DNA of 64,000 nucleotides from G963675935 sp963675935 (GCA_963675935.2 CAXXPV010000003.1:1612001-1676000), one strand, 5' to 3'. Shown: positions 34,250 through 43,521, counted from the stretch's first letter. Numbers and translations: made by a program. Notes: a model not told the origin generated them from the letters alone.

Positions 34250-34689
34250 CCCGTTTTTTTAAGCGTCTGCCGGACGGTTTCAGGGCTGATGGAATCCACG
34301 ACTTCCAACTCGACCAATTGATCGGCCAGCAGCCGCAGCGTCCAATGTCCGTACCCCGCAGGCGGCTTCCCCAACCGTAGCGCGATCAGCTTCGCCTCGC
34401 CTGCCCCATCCAAAAGCTTGGGCGTGGGCGGCGTTGCCCGCTTCTTGCGAACCAGGGCCGCCTCGAACCCTTCCACGACGAATTCTTGCCGCACATTCTC
34501 CACGGTCCGCGTCCGGCAGCCGACGGCTTCGCTGATTTTCTCGTCGTTCCACCCCGGACCATCGGCGTCCGCCTTCAGCAGGATCATCGCCCGCCGCAGT
34601 TTCTCTGACTTGCCTTTCTCGTTCTTGACGGTTGCTTCGCAGATCGCCCTTTCCTCATCCGTGAGCCGCACAATATACTTCTTGTTCAT
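34246..34689 (-). CDS. IS630 transposase, HTH domain (OrfA)
   Basis: 147 aa from the ATG at 34689 behind AAGGAGG (MNKKYIVRLTDEERAICEATVK). Two HTH segments: KLRRAMILLKADADGPGWNDEKISEAVGCRTRTVENVRQEF and LRLLADQLVELEVVDSISPETVRQTLKKTG. These bind the element ends. The stop follows the A7 slippery run at 34252-34258. Confidence 0.9.
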   Translation of the reverse strand: MNKKYIVRLTDEERAICEATVKNEKGKSEKLRRAMILLKADADGPGWNDEKISEAVGCRTRTVENVRQEFVVEGFEAALVRKKRATPPTPKLLDGAGEAKLIALRLGKPPAGYGHWTLRLLADQLVELEVVDSISPETVRQTLKKTG

Positions 34690-34782
34690 AGGAACCTCCT
34701 TGAGATGGTGGAGGTTCCTCGAAAACGCCATCCTTGGCAACCCCAATATTTAGCTTGGACGGAGCACTAGATGCTTAGCCGC

Positions 34783-37700
34783 GTTTTCCCTACAGGCGTA
34801 GGGATGAGCCGCCTCGGCCGCGTAGTTTTTGAGTGTGACGTACGTTTTCCCTACAGGCGTAGGGATGAGCCACACGCCGCCGTACAACTGCGAAGTATTT
34901 GAGCGTTTTCCCTACAGGCGTAGGGATGAGCCGCGGTGCCGATGCAATCCGCGAACCCGGTAAATGTTTTCCCTACAGGCGTAGGGATGAGCCGCAACTT
35001 GTTTGACCGGCAGTAGATTGCCTTGAGTTTTCCCTACAGGCGTAGGGATGAGCCGAGGCAAAGGGCAGCCACGCCCGGTGGATGCTTGTTTTCCCTACAG
35101 GCGTAGGGATGAGCCGTACGTTTCACGGATGAGCATTTTCCCATACTCGTTTTCCCTACAGGCGTAGGGATGAGCCGAGACCCTGACTACGACGGTATAT
35201 GGATCGTCTGTTTTCCCTACAGGCGTAGGGATGAGCCGCCCAGAGAGTAGTAGCAGGCATAACGCGCCCTGTTTTCCCTACAGGCGTAGGGATGAGCCGC
35301 TGAGATTCGGCGGCGATACGGAATGCCGCCAGTTTTCCCTACAGGCGTAGGGATGAGCCGCGAGCCGCGGATGCCGAAATCGCTTCCCACGCGTTTTCCC
35401 TACAGGCGTAGGGATGAGCCGCAGGATTAGCCTTCTTGGGATAGACAAGAAGGGTTTTCCCTACAGGCGTAGGGATGAGCCGAAATTTGGATCGCGTTGC
35501 ACGGGCAAGGAAGAGTTTTCCCTACAGGCGTAGGGATGAGCCGCCTGATGAAACCGAAAGCGAATTTGTCGGAGCGTTTTCCCTACAGGCGTAGGGATGA
35601 GCCGTCTACAAACCCACATGGGACGCATTGTTTTTCGTTTTCCCTACAGGCGTAGGGATGAGCCGCTATTCGACAACATCAACATCCGCAATCCGTCGTT
35701 TTCCCTACAGGCGTAGGGATGAGCCGTGGCAAACGCTGCCCCGCCGAACTCACTGGCGGTTTTCCCTACAGGCGTAGGGATGAGCCGGCACTCGGAGATA
35801 CTTCCATCGCCGCGCTTGCGTTTTCCCTACAGGCGTAGGGATGAGCCGCCAGAAGATCGAGCTGCCTCGACACCTGGTTAGTTTTCCCTACAGGCGTAGG
35901 GATGAGCCTTTTTCCTCGATAAAACCAACATGCCTGAGTCCGTTTTCCCTACAGGCGTAGGGATGAGCCGTCCCGATTCCAGCCACTCGACTTTGCGCTC
36001 ACGTTTTCCCTACAGGCGTAGGGATGAGCCGCGCTTGACATGGCATAACCATTCGCCGTGTGAGTTTTCCCTACAGGCGTAGGGATGAGCCGCAAAGGCA
36101 ACGGCGAAACGTGATCCGCAATATGTTTTCCCTACAGGCGTAGGGATGAGCCGGCAAAAAAAGCCGGCCGAAACCGCCATTGTTGGTTTTCCCTACAGGC
36201 GTAGGGATGAGCCGCGCACGAGTAACAGCCTGGGCCTCCCCCCGCCGTTTTCCCTACAGGCGTAGGGATGAGCCGGCCCAACAAACCAAACCTCGGTGCG
36301 GAAATTAGTTTTCCCTACAGGCGTAGGGATGAGCCGGCATCATCGCCCTGATCGATGGAATACAAGCTGTTTTCCCTACAGGCGTAGGGATGAGCCGCAA
36401 TGGGTCTCGGTTCGCGTTCGCGACGATCGGTTTTCCCTACAGGCGTAGGGATGAGCCGCGACTATCCGATCTGCTTTGGGCCGCATGGTCGTTTTCCCTA
36501 CAGGCGTAGGGATGAGCCGTGTTGGTGATGGTTGACGTGAGTCAACTGGTCGTTTTCCCTACAGGCGTAGGGATGAGCCGACCACGGGTGGCCTGTGGAT
36601 TAACCAAAGAGCGTTTTCCCTACAGGCGTAGGGATGAGCCGAAATTAGCAGCCCCGAACTGAATCGAGGCTGCGTTTTCCCTACAGGCGTAGGGATGAGC
36701 CGCACTCGACATGCTCCGGGCCGAGCGGAATATGGTTTTCCCTACAGGCGTAGGGATGAGCCGGATCGTGTGATGTATTCCTTGGAAGAACTGAAGTTTT
36801 CCCTACAGGCGTAGGGATGAGCCGCTGGTTTTCCCGTGCGTGATCAGGCCGAGGTCGTTTTCCCTACAGGCGTAGGGATGAGCCGCTAGCTCGCGTCGAA
36901 TCACAGGGAGGCGAGGGGTTTTCCCTACAGGCGTAGGGATGAGCCGCTTTAACTTCTTCCAGCCCATCGCTGTTGTGCGTTTTCCCTACAGGCGTAGGGA
37001 TGAGCCGAAGGCGTTGACGCTCTGGATGTCGCAAAGTTCGTTTTCCCTACAGGCGTAGGGATGAGCCGGCTTGCTTGTCCGGCAGATCGTCCACCGAACT
37101 GTTTTCCCTACAGGCGTAGGGATGAGCCGTCCTTATTCGTCGGTTCCGCTTTCGGCGAATCGTTTTCCCTACAGGCGTAGGGATGAGCCGCGGCGCGATC
37201 GGCCCATCGAGGAGCCGGTGGAGTTTTCCCTACAGGCGTAGGGATGAGCCGAATGGAATGATTCGCCAGAATTCAAGAAACGGGTTTTCCCTACAGGCGT
37301 AGGGATGAGCCGATCGAGGGCGTCAGCGGCGGCGAGGTTTGGACGTTTTCCCTACAGGCGTAGGGATGAGCCGCGGGATTCGTGCATCGCGTGCGTTGAA
37401 AAGCAGTTTTCCCTACAGGCGTAGGGATGAGCCGAATCGCGGGTGCGCACAGACGCAGGGCGTGTGGTTTTCCCTACAGGCGTAGGGATGAGCCGCTGAT
37501 TCAAGAGGCGAAAGAGACGGTGAAGAAGTTTTCCCTACAGGCGTAGGGATGAGCCGCGAGTCGTTCCCATTGACCCGCTTTGGAATGCGTTTTCCCTACA
37601 GGCGTAGGGATGAGCCGTTCCTCGCGGTCGTCGTCGCGCGTCGCGTTGTGTTTTCCCTACAGGCGTAGGGATGAGCCGGTCTACATCAACGGCGTCCGCG

Positions 37701-38157
37701 TCTTGGCCGCGTTTTCCCTACAGGCGTAGGGATGAGCCGTGTCGTTGCAACAGCGTAAAACAGCGGATTCCGTTTTCCCTACAGGCGTAGGGATGAGCCT
37801 CGTTCGCCGGTGTCCGCTGTGGCCCGAGACAAGTTTTCCCTACAGGCGTAGGGATGAGCCGGCTGTCGAGCAGAGCGAAAAGCATGATCGCGCGTTTTCC
37901 CTACAGGCGTAGGGATGAGCCGCCGTGTTGACGTTGGCGGAGGTTTTGGCGTGCGTTTTCCCTACAGGCGTAGGGATGAGCCGGCGTTTTGATTATTCAC
38001 TTACCCCGAAAGGCCGTTTTCCCTACAGGCGTAGGGATGAGCCGGGGTTGGCACGTGGTGCCATGCCCTTGGCACGGTTTTCCCTACAGGCGTAGGGATG
38101 AGCCGACTTACGACGACGACAAGGAATGCGACGATGCGTTTTCCCTACAGGCGTAGG
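34783..38157 (+). CRISPR. CRISPR array, type I-E-like, 56 repeats / 55 spacers
   Basis: Repeat units start every 61 bp without exception from 34783 to 38138. The repeat begins GTTTTCCCTACAGGC and continues GTAGGGATGAGCC. Its stem is CCCTAC/GTAGGG. It has the type I-E form (GTTTTCCCC...GGGGATGA.CCG), giving a plus-strand crRNA sense. The base after GAGCC is G in nearly all units, but A after repeat 2 (34844) and T after repeats 19 (35881) and 50 (37772). It is either a 29th repeat base or a PAM-derived first spacer base. The last repeat is cut after GCGTAGG at 38157 by an IS3 element. Only 13 bp separate the first repeat from IS630, so no leader remains. No cas gene lies in the window. No two spacers looked alike to me. 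Confidence 0.98.
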
Positions 38158-38230
38158 TGTTTTGAACCGGCTGGAAATGGAAAATCTCGGTCGTATGGGT
38201 TAGAATCAAACCCCAAACGAGGAGAAATCC

Positions 38231-38548
38231 ATGACTGCACCACGACGATGTTTCACCACAGACCAGAAGGCTACCATCCTTAAGAGGTACTTGGTCGATA
38301 AAGTACCGATGTCGGATCTGTGCGACGAGTACGGCATCAAGCCCAACCAAATCTACGCCTGGCAGAAAATCCTGTTCGATAACGCCTCGGCCGCCTTTCA
38401 TCCGGTCGCCAAACGCGAGGCCCAAAAACTGTCCGCTCAAGAGGAGGAGGTTGCCCGGCTGCGGGCCAAGCTCGTTCAAAAGAACGAGGTCATCTCCGAA
38501 TTGATGGAGGAGAACGTCCGCGCAAAAAAAGAGGCTGGGGAACTCTAA
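38231..38548 (+). CDS. IS3-family OrfA (HTH and leucine zipper)
   Basis: 105 aa: HTH (FTTDQKATILKRYLVDK, SDLCDEYGIKPNQIYAWQKILF) followed by a leucine-zipper helix (EEEVARLRAKLVQKNEVISELMEEN). The 3' end has A7G at 38524-38531 in GCAAAAAAAGAG, a standard -1 frameshift site. The shifted frame runs GWGTLNGCWVPHDTRDEVVDYV into OrfB. Preceded by GAGGAG. Confidence 0.92.
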   Translation: MTAPRRCFTTDQKATILKRYLVDKVPMSDLCDEYGIKPNQIYAWQKILFDNASAAFHPVAKREAQKLSAQEEEVARLRAKLVQKNEVISELMEENVRAKKEAGEL

Positions 38549-38595
38549 ACGGATGTTGGGTTCCCCATGACACCCGCGATGAAGTCGTCGATTAC

Positions 38596-39519
38596 GTGCG
38601 GCGTTGGAACGAGCGTACAGAGATTCCCGCCCGGCAGTTCGTCGCTTGGTTGGGCATCACATCGAGCAAGTTTCACGACTGGAAGGATCGCTATGGCAAA
38701 CGCAACGAACACAACGGTTGGGTGCCGCGCGACTGGTGGCTCGAAGACTGGGAGAAGCAGTCCATCATCAAGTTTTCGTTCGAGTTTCCGTTGGAAGGCT
38801 ATCGACGATTGGCGTTCATGATGCTCGACCGCGACGTGGTGGCGGCAAGCCCCAGCACGGTGTATCGCGTATTGAAATCGGCGGGCCGCATCGGCCGCTC
38901 AACGAACAAACCCTCCAAGAAAGGCACGGGCTTCCATCAGCCGAAAAAACCGCATGAACATTGGCATATCGACATAAGCTACATCAACATCCATGGCACG
39001 TTTTACTACCTGACGACGATCCTCGACGGCTACAGCCGTTACATTGTGCATTGGGAGATTCGCCGTTCGATGACCGAGCAAGACGAATTGGTTGTTCTTC
39101 AGCGTGCAAAAGAAAAGTTCCCGAACGAAACGCCTCGGATCATCAGCGACAACGGGTCGCAATTTGTGGCGAAGGATTTCAAGGAGTTCATTCGCATCTG
39201 CGGGATGACACATGTGCGGACGAGTCCGTACTATCCGCAGAGCAACGGCAAGCTGGAGCGATTTCACGGGAGCATCAAAGGCGAGTGTATTCGGCCCGGC
39301 ACGCCGATCTCGCTGGAGGACGCGATTCGCCTCGTCGGCAACTATGTGGAGCATTACAACCACGTTCGCTTGCACAGCGCGATCGGCTACATTGCGCCGT
39401 CGGACAAGTTGTCGGGCCGCGAGACGGAGATTTTCGCAGTGCGAGACCGCAAGCTAAACGAGGCTCGCGAGCGTCGCAAGGAGCAACGCGAGGCGTCGCG
39501 TTTACGAACGGTTGCCTGA
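38596..39519 (+). CDS. IS3-family transposase OrfB (DDE)
   Basis: 307 aa from a GTG. It is normally made as an OrfAB fusion, so the real frame extends back to about 38530. The integrase core (rve) has HWHIDISYINIHG, IISDNGSQFVAKDF and SPYYPQSNGKLERFHGSIKGE for the DDE triad, then HYNHVRLHSAIGYIAP. Intact. The second copy differs only at the start of this frame (NERTEIP here, NERSEIP there), as far as I can see. Confidence 0.93.
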   Translation: MRRWNERTEIPARQFVAWLGITSSKFHDWKDRYGKRNEHNGWVPRDWWLEDWEKQSIIKFSFEFPLEGYRRLAFMMLDRDVVAASPSTVYRVLKSAGRIGRSTNKPSKKGTGFHQPKKPHEHWHIDISYINIHGTFYYLTTILDGYSRYIVHWEIRRSMTEQDELVVLQRAKEKFPNETPRIISDNGSQFVAKDFKEFIRICGMTHVRTSPYYPQSNGKLERFHGSIKGECIRPGTPISLEDAIRLVGNYVEHYNHVRLHSAIGYIAPSDKLSGRETEIFAVRDRKLNEARERRKEQREASRLRTVA

Positions 39520-39758
39520 CGGCTGAAACTCGGCTACGATGGTAAACGGCCTGGGCGGAGGATAGGGCTCTGGTGGGAACCAACCCGAGCGCCGACCTAG
39601 GGGTTGTGAGCGAGGCATGGGCGGCGGCCACGCTGCCGTCCACCTCCCTCGCTTACAACATCAATGCGCAAAATCCAAGGCACTACCAAACAACTTTCAT
39701 GTCTTAACGATCCTTAACTCAGCAATCGACGTTTCCATTTCACGCTGAACCAAAACAG

Positions 39759-40001
39759 AGGCTTGCAGGGGAAACGGCAGAAGAAAATGCGAACCGATTC
39801 GGACACAGGGCTTTTACGCAAACAGAGAGCAATGCAATCCGTGACGTGCAGTCATACAACCAAGAGCACTTCCTTGAAATCGTATGTCCGCAGTTGTATG
39901 GGAAAGAGAAGGGACTGGAATTACGTCAGTTGCCCGAGATTCCCAACTACTGGCTCCAACCAGACAAATCGGGGAATCGTAACCTCCAGTGGAAAAGGTG
40001 A
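39759..40001 (+). pseudogene. C-terminal fragment of an unknown gene cut by IS3
   Basis: Directly after the IS3 end a frame of 80 codons runs to TGA at 39999-40001. It contains SYNQEHFLEIVCPQLYGKEK and LPEIPNYWLQPDKSGNRNLQW, which reads like genuine protein. It has no start of its own. It was probably the end of a gene that flanked the CRISPR array before the IS3-linked deletion. I do not recognise the family. Confidence 0.45.
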
Positions 40002-40079
40002 GGGTGCCCGTTCTTGCGTCGGTTCTGTTCTTCCGGGGCATAAGAAATTGAAGGTAGCAGCAAATTTGAGGCAATACGG

Positions 40080-40565
40080 ATGACTGAAACCGAATGGGAC
40101 ACCGCTGTCGATCCGGGTGCTATGTTGGAGAGATTTGTGGATGACCCGTACAAAGCGGAACTAGGCATCTTTGGCTGTGCCTGTTGTCGTCGAGTGTGGA
40201 ACCTTTTGTCGGATGAAAGGCTCACCCGTGGGATTGAGGTTCGGGAGCAGTACGAACGAGGACTGGTGTCGGAAGAGGAAGTGAAGAAAGCAGCCCGAGA
40301 TGCCGGGATAGCTCGAAGCGAAATTCGCACTCCATTGAAATTTGCACCGAATGTTGACGAGCAATCCGTAGAAGCGGCTCCTGGTTGGGCGGCGGGTGCG
40401 GCTGCTAACGCTGCCATCGGAAACTACCATGCGGCATCAAGACATGCGGCCCGAGCAAAGGCGTGTGCGGAAGGTGGTGATTGGCAGAAGAGCTACGAGG
40501 CCGAGAGAGCGGCCCAATGCGATCTGTTGCGATCAATAGTCGCCTACCCGTCTCGCACCCAGTAA
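40080..40565 (+). CDS. Planctomycete-type protein of unknown function (161 aa)
   Basis: MTETEWDTAVDPGAMLERFVDD..., with FGCACCRRVWNLLSDERLTRGIEVREQYERGL and AAANAAIGNYHAASRHAARAKACA. Proteins starting MTEaEWl....P..ML and carrying CACCRRiWhLL.DER are numerous in planctomycetes (Gemmata and relatives), often in many paralogues. The CACC pair may bind metal; no function is established. Soluble, helical. The fragment just upstream (39759-40001) may be an older operon partner. Confidence 0.8.
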   Translation: MTETEWDTAVDPGAMLERFVDDPYKAELGIFGCACCRRVWNLLSDERLTRGIEVREQYERGLVSEEEVKKAARDAGIARSEIRTPLKFAPNVDEQSVEAAPGWAAGAAANAAIGNYHAASRHAARAKACAEGGDWQKSYEAERAAQCDLLRSIVAYPSRTQ

Positions 40566-40618
40566 CTTGCTGGCGATCGAAAGCAAGGCTTACCCCGCAG
40601 ATCGCTGCGTGACGGAAC

Positions 40619-41113
40619 ATGACCAATCAGAATCCATACAAATCGCCAGCCGACGCTGATCGCCAGCCGACAAACCGCAATCGCGCTTGCGCTGTGATTC
40701 TGGCCATCGTTCTGCTGGATGTCGCCTTTATCGCCTACAAAGTTGCGCGGAACCTGACCGACCTGCTGAATGCTCCCGACGCGACTGCTGTTGTAATCGG
40801 TGCTGTCCTTGTCCTGTGGATAGCGTGGATAGCGGTGGAACTCGTCGCTGTCCGCCTGATCTGGCGAGGACGTGCTGCTGGACGGTGGATTCTCGTTGCA
40901 TCGTTTGGTCTAAAAGGAATTGGGCAAATCTGGCTTGCGGCGTCGTGGTTGCCGCTGTTGGTCCGTACTCCCTCAATCGCTCTCGCCAGTCCGTGGCTGT
41001 ACTATCTGATTCAGGCCATCTGTTATTGTGGTGCCGCCTTCTGGTTGCTCTTTTTCGCCAGATTTGAGAACCATGCTGTACGCGATAGTGCGACGTGTGG
41101 CGCTAGGTATTAA
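40619..41113 (+). CDS. Small integral membrane protein (164 aa)
   Basis: Begins MTNQNPYKSPADAD; the NPYxSP start is common on small planctomycete membrane proteins. Four hydrophobic segments: about 24-44 (CAVILAIVLLDVAFIAY), 57-82, 91-115 and 124-148. The cytoplasmic N-terminus and short loops leave little outside the membrane. No transporter motif. The end overlaps a tRNA-like fragment at 41100. Confidence 0.75.
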   Translation: MTNQNPYKSPADADRQPTNRNRACAVILAIVLLDVAFIAYKVARNLTDLLNAPDATAVVIGAVLVLWIAWIAVELVAVRLIWRGRAAGRWILVASFGLKGIGQIWLAASWLPLLVRTPSIALASPWLYYLIQAICYCGAAFWLLFFARFENHAVRDSATCGARY

Positions 41114-41163
41114 CACAGCGGATTTTGGTTCCGCTATTCAAGGTTCGAGTCCTTGCAGGGGGA
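41100..41163 (+). tRNA. 3' fragment of a tRNA-Gln(UUG), possible attachment site
   Basis: A perfect 5-bp anticodon stem GCGGA/TCCGC with loop TTTTGGT (anticodon TTG), a four-base variable region TATT, and a perfect T-arm CAAGG-TTCGAGT-CCTTG followed by CAGGGGGA. The 5' acceptor strand (needed: CCCCCTG) is absent upstream and no CCA follows, so it is a pseudo-tRNA. Such 3' tRNA pieces often mark the att site of an integrated element. Confidence 0.55.
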
Positions 41164-41262
41164 GCGCCGTGATTAGCGCCGTGTCGATCCTGGTGAAATG
41201 CGGCATATTGACTTCCGGGCAACACGGCGCGCCGTGAGAGCGCCGTGATTAGCGCCGTGGAC
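41158..41262. repeat. Direct repeat GAGCGCCGTGATTAGCGCCG
   Basis: The 20-bp sequence occurs at about 41162 and again at about 41241, directly after the tRNA-like fragment. It is itself built of two GCGCCGTG-like halves. No gene lies between it and the intron. Confidence 0.5.
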
Positions 41263-41282
41263 GGAAGACGCGTCAGCCGTAT

Positions 41283-41326
41283 TTCGGGGCATGAAAAGGG
41301 GGCATGAAAAGGGGACATTACTGATA
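41283..41326. repeat. REP-like half element
   Basis: GGGGCATGAAAAGG repeated, ending GGGGACATTACTGATATTG. Same motif family as the elements at 43364 and 44215, with one change (ATT for ATC). 41327-41404 shows nothing further. Confidence 0.55.
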
Positions 41327-41486
41327 TTGTGGACAAAGGACAAAGGGGTCGGGTGTCATTGATTTGGGGTCGGAGTAGAGTCGAGAGGTGGCGCGGTGGG
41401 GTAGGCTTCGACATATTCTGTTTCGGGGTTTCCCCGGCTGTGTCTCAATAGTCGCATGCCGTGCTCCGTTTCCACCTCCCGCTCAT

Positions 41487-41520
41487 CGAACCGGACGGGC
41501 GGATTTCCCGCATCCGGCTC
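41487..41520 (-). ncRNA. Group II intron domain V
   Basis: 34 nt, minus strand: GAGCCGGATGCGGGAAATCC then GCCCGTCCGGTTCG. Typical 34-nt hairpin with a GAAA tetraloop and two-base bulge; the catalytic core of the ribozyme. It lies 13 nt beyond the RT stop. Confidence 0.85.
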
Positions 41521-41532
41521 TCGGACAAGGAT

Positions 41533-42861
41533 TCATGTGTTCGCCCACGGAAAGGTGCGCGTTTTCGCACGCAGCCGGATCAAGCCCAACTGCTGCTCCA
41601 GGTAATGGTCGGGGAATCGTGACTTCTCCGCACCCCGATGGAGCTTGTGTTTCGCGCGCAACCACTGTCGGAGCCGATGGCAGGTGTATTGATCGACCAA
41701 GCCGTATGCCTTGCTCACCGGGCCCAAGCGAAAGTAATTCGCCCAGCCGGTCAGCAAGCGGTTCAGTCGCTCAATGCGATCCTCCACGTCGGCCCACACC
41801 ATGTCTCGGCCGGTCATCGCATGGATCGCCTGGCAAACCCGGACGATCTTCTTCCGCGACGGTCGCGTACCAATGTAGGCACGGCCCGTCACGGGCGAAT
41901 GACATTTGCCGATGGTGTAACCCAGGAAGTCGAACGATTCGTTCCAGACGCGACAACGCCGCGTCTTGGCCTCGTTCACCGTCAGCTTCAGTTTCGACAT
42001 CATTTCCCGCATCACGCTCATGGCCTTCACGGCCGTGCCGCGACAACAGATCACGAAGTCGTCCGCGTAGTTGACGATGTGGGCTTTTAGCCGAGCCTCG
42101 TGCCCCAGCAATTTCCAGCCCAGTACGAATCGACGCATGTAGAGGTTGCTTAACAGCGGCGAGATCGGAGCGCCCTGCGGCGTCCCCCGACCTTCGTCCT
42201 TGTTGCGGGTTGTTCGCTGCTTCCGACCACGCTCGTCTACTTCTTCCACCGGTGTTTCAAGCCACATCTTGATAAGATGCAACAGATGCCGATCGCTCAC
42301 GCGACGGGCCACCGATTTCATCAGCTCGGCGTGCGGAATGCTGTCGAAATACCCGCTCAAATCCGCGTCAACCACCTCCGTATGCCCCGTCTTCAGCCAA
42401 GCATGGACTTGCTCGACGGCGTCGAGGGCGCTGCGGTCCGGCCGATAGGCATATTGCTCCGGTTGAAGATCGGCCTCGAAGATCGGAGCCAACACCAACA
42501 CGGTCGCCATCTGCACCACGCGGTCTCGGACCGTCGGAATGCCCAACGGCCTCCGCTTCCCGTCCGGCTTGGGAATGTACACTCGCCGAACCGGTTGCGG
42601 ACGATACGTCTTCTTCTTGAGTTCTTCCGTCAGTTCGTCCAGCCATCGTACTATCCCGTACTTCTCGATGTCCTCGAACGTCTGGCCGTCCACCCCTGCC
42701 GCTCCGCCATTGGCCAAGCAGCATTGATAGGCGAACGCCAGCACGTCTCGACGATACACCTTGTCGTACAGCAGATAGAATCGATAGCCGGGCGATCCCT
42801 TCGCTTTAGCATGTAACGCTTCCTGTAACTTCTGAACCTTTGATGGAGGTGTCAGGCTCAT
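41533..42861 (-). CDS. ltrA: Group II intron reverse transcriptase/maturase
   Basis: 442 aa from the ATG at 42861 after GGGAG; a frame from 42930 adds intron RNA sequence. RT blocks in order: LPRQP-like RRVYIPKPDGKRRPLGIPTVRDRVVQ (92-117), YAYRPDRSALDAVEQV, VVDADLSGYFDSIPH (163-177), GTPQGAPISPLLSNLYM (227-242), NYADDFVICC with YADD at 265-268, and FLGYTIGK. The maturase X domain follows (RLNRLLTGWANYFRLGPVSKAYGLVDQYT). No HNH endonuclease domain is evident at the C-terminus. All catalytic residues are present, so it is probably active. Confidence 0.93.
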   Translation of the reverse strand: MSLTPPSKVQKLQEALHAKAKGSPGYRFYLLYDKVYRRDVLAFAYQCCLANGGAAGVDGQTFEDIEKYGIVRWLDELTEELKKKTYRPQPVRRVYIPKPDGKRRPLGIPTVRDRVVQMATVLVLAPIFEADLQPEQYAYRPDRSALDAVEQVHAWLKTGHTEVVDADLSGYFDSIPHAELMKSVARRVSDRHLLHLIKMWLETPVEEVDERGRKQRTTRNKDEGRGTPQGAPISPLLSNLYMRRFVLGWKLLGHEARLKAHIVNYADDFVICCRGTAVKAMSVMREMMSKLKLTVNEAKTRRCRVWNESFDFLGYTIGKCHSPVTGRAYIGTRPSRKKIVRVCQAIHAMTGRDMVWADVEDRIERLNRLLTGWANYFRLGPVSKAYGLVDQYTCHRLRQWLRAKHKLHRGAEKSRFPDHYLEQQLGLIRLRAKTRTFPWANT

Positions 42862-43363
42862 CGCCAATCTCCCAGCTCTCGCCACTTCTTGCGTTATCCT
42901 TGAACCAAGGCCCCTTCCCTCCACCGGCATTGCCCGGCTTCGTCGGTACTACGGACCTCTCCGCCACCCCACACGGCCCGGCCTGTTCCTCGCGGAAGTC
43001 CGGTTGACGGTCACGCGCCGCCACCGCTGGGGCTTCTCGTGTTGCTCGACGTTTCCTTGTGCAGACATGCTATCGCCATTACCCCGGTGGGATCGCAACT
43101 TCAGTCGCTCCACGTGAAGCTACGACATCGGCCTTCCCCGTCCCATTGTCGGGTCGGCTCCCACATCGTTCGTTTCGAGGCCTGCTCGGCGTTCACTCGC
43201 GTTACAGCCTGCCTGCTCGCGGAGTTGCCCAAGGCAACCCTTTCCATCGAAGGCTTCGGCAGTTTCGTTACCTCCACTGTCGCTCCGATTACTACCGGCC
43301 GCAGCGACTCGTTGCCGGGTGGGAATTGCACCCACTGAAAACGTCAGCCTTTTCACGACGCAC

Positions 43364-43455
43364 AAAGGGGACATCACTGATATTGGAAGATTAGGTAATG
43401 TCATGGTAGGCATCGCCTTCAAAAAAAAGGCTGAAAATCAGTGATGTCCCCTTTT
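43364..43455. repeat. REP/MITE-like element, copy A
   Basis: About 92 bp with inverted ends AAAGGGGACATCACTGATAT and ATCAGTGATGTCCCCTTTT, and the interior GGAAGATTAGGTAATGTCAT. It is the near-perfect reverse complement of 44215-44308. The intron abuts its left end. Confidence 0.8.
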
Positions 43456-43521
43456 CAATCCCGACAATAAGCTATGGTTACGAATGCAGCCCCCCCTCCA
43501 ATGCACCAAAGAGGAACAATT

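Larger units (their letters stand above)
33544..34769 (-). mobile_element. IS630-family element (about 1.22 kb)
   Basis: Inverted ends CTAGTGCTCCGTCCA (33543-33557) and TGGACGGAGCACTAG (34756-34770), with the TA target duplication typical of IS630/Tc1 at both ends. It has two overlapping ORFs on the minus strand. It lies exactly between the broken group II intron and the CRISPR array, leaving 13 bp before the first CRISPR repeat. Confidence 0.9.
38158..39757 (+). mobile_element. IS3-family element, copy 1 (1600 bp), in the last CRISPR repeat
   Basis: Ends TGTTTTGAACCGGC... and ...GCTGAACCAAAACA form an imperfect 26-bp inverted repeat. The second copy (60864-62463) has exactly the same length and ends. 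Here the flanks (tagg on the left, gagg on the right) do not make a clean duplication and the rest of the CRISPR repeat is missing on the right, so a deletion followed or accompanied insertion. 39520-39757 is noncoding element sequence. Confidence 0.92.
41405..43363 (-). mobile_element. Group II intron with intact reverse transcriptase
   Basis: 5' end on the minus strand at 43363 (GUGCGUCGUG, the GUGYG consensus). A long structured 5' region at 42862-43363, the RT gene, and a domain V at 41487-41520 follow. The 3' boundary near 41405 is approximate. The 5' exon is the arm of a REP-like element (...GATGTCCCCTTT), so the intron used that repeat as its target. Inserted in orientation opposite to the neighbouring plus-strand genes. 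Confidence 0.85.

Noticed and set aside
34783..38157. cas genes or a leader inside the window
   Set aside because: Both sides of the array are IS DNA; no Cas1/Cas2/Cas3/Cascade-like product in any frame of the window that I could recognise.
41100..41163. Complete tRNA-Gln gene
   Set aside because: No acceptor 5' strand pairing with CAGGGGG within 100 bp upstream and no CCA; kept only as a fragment.
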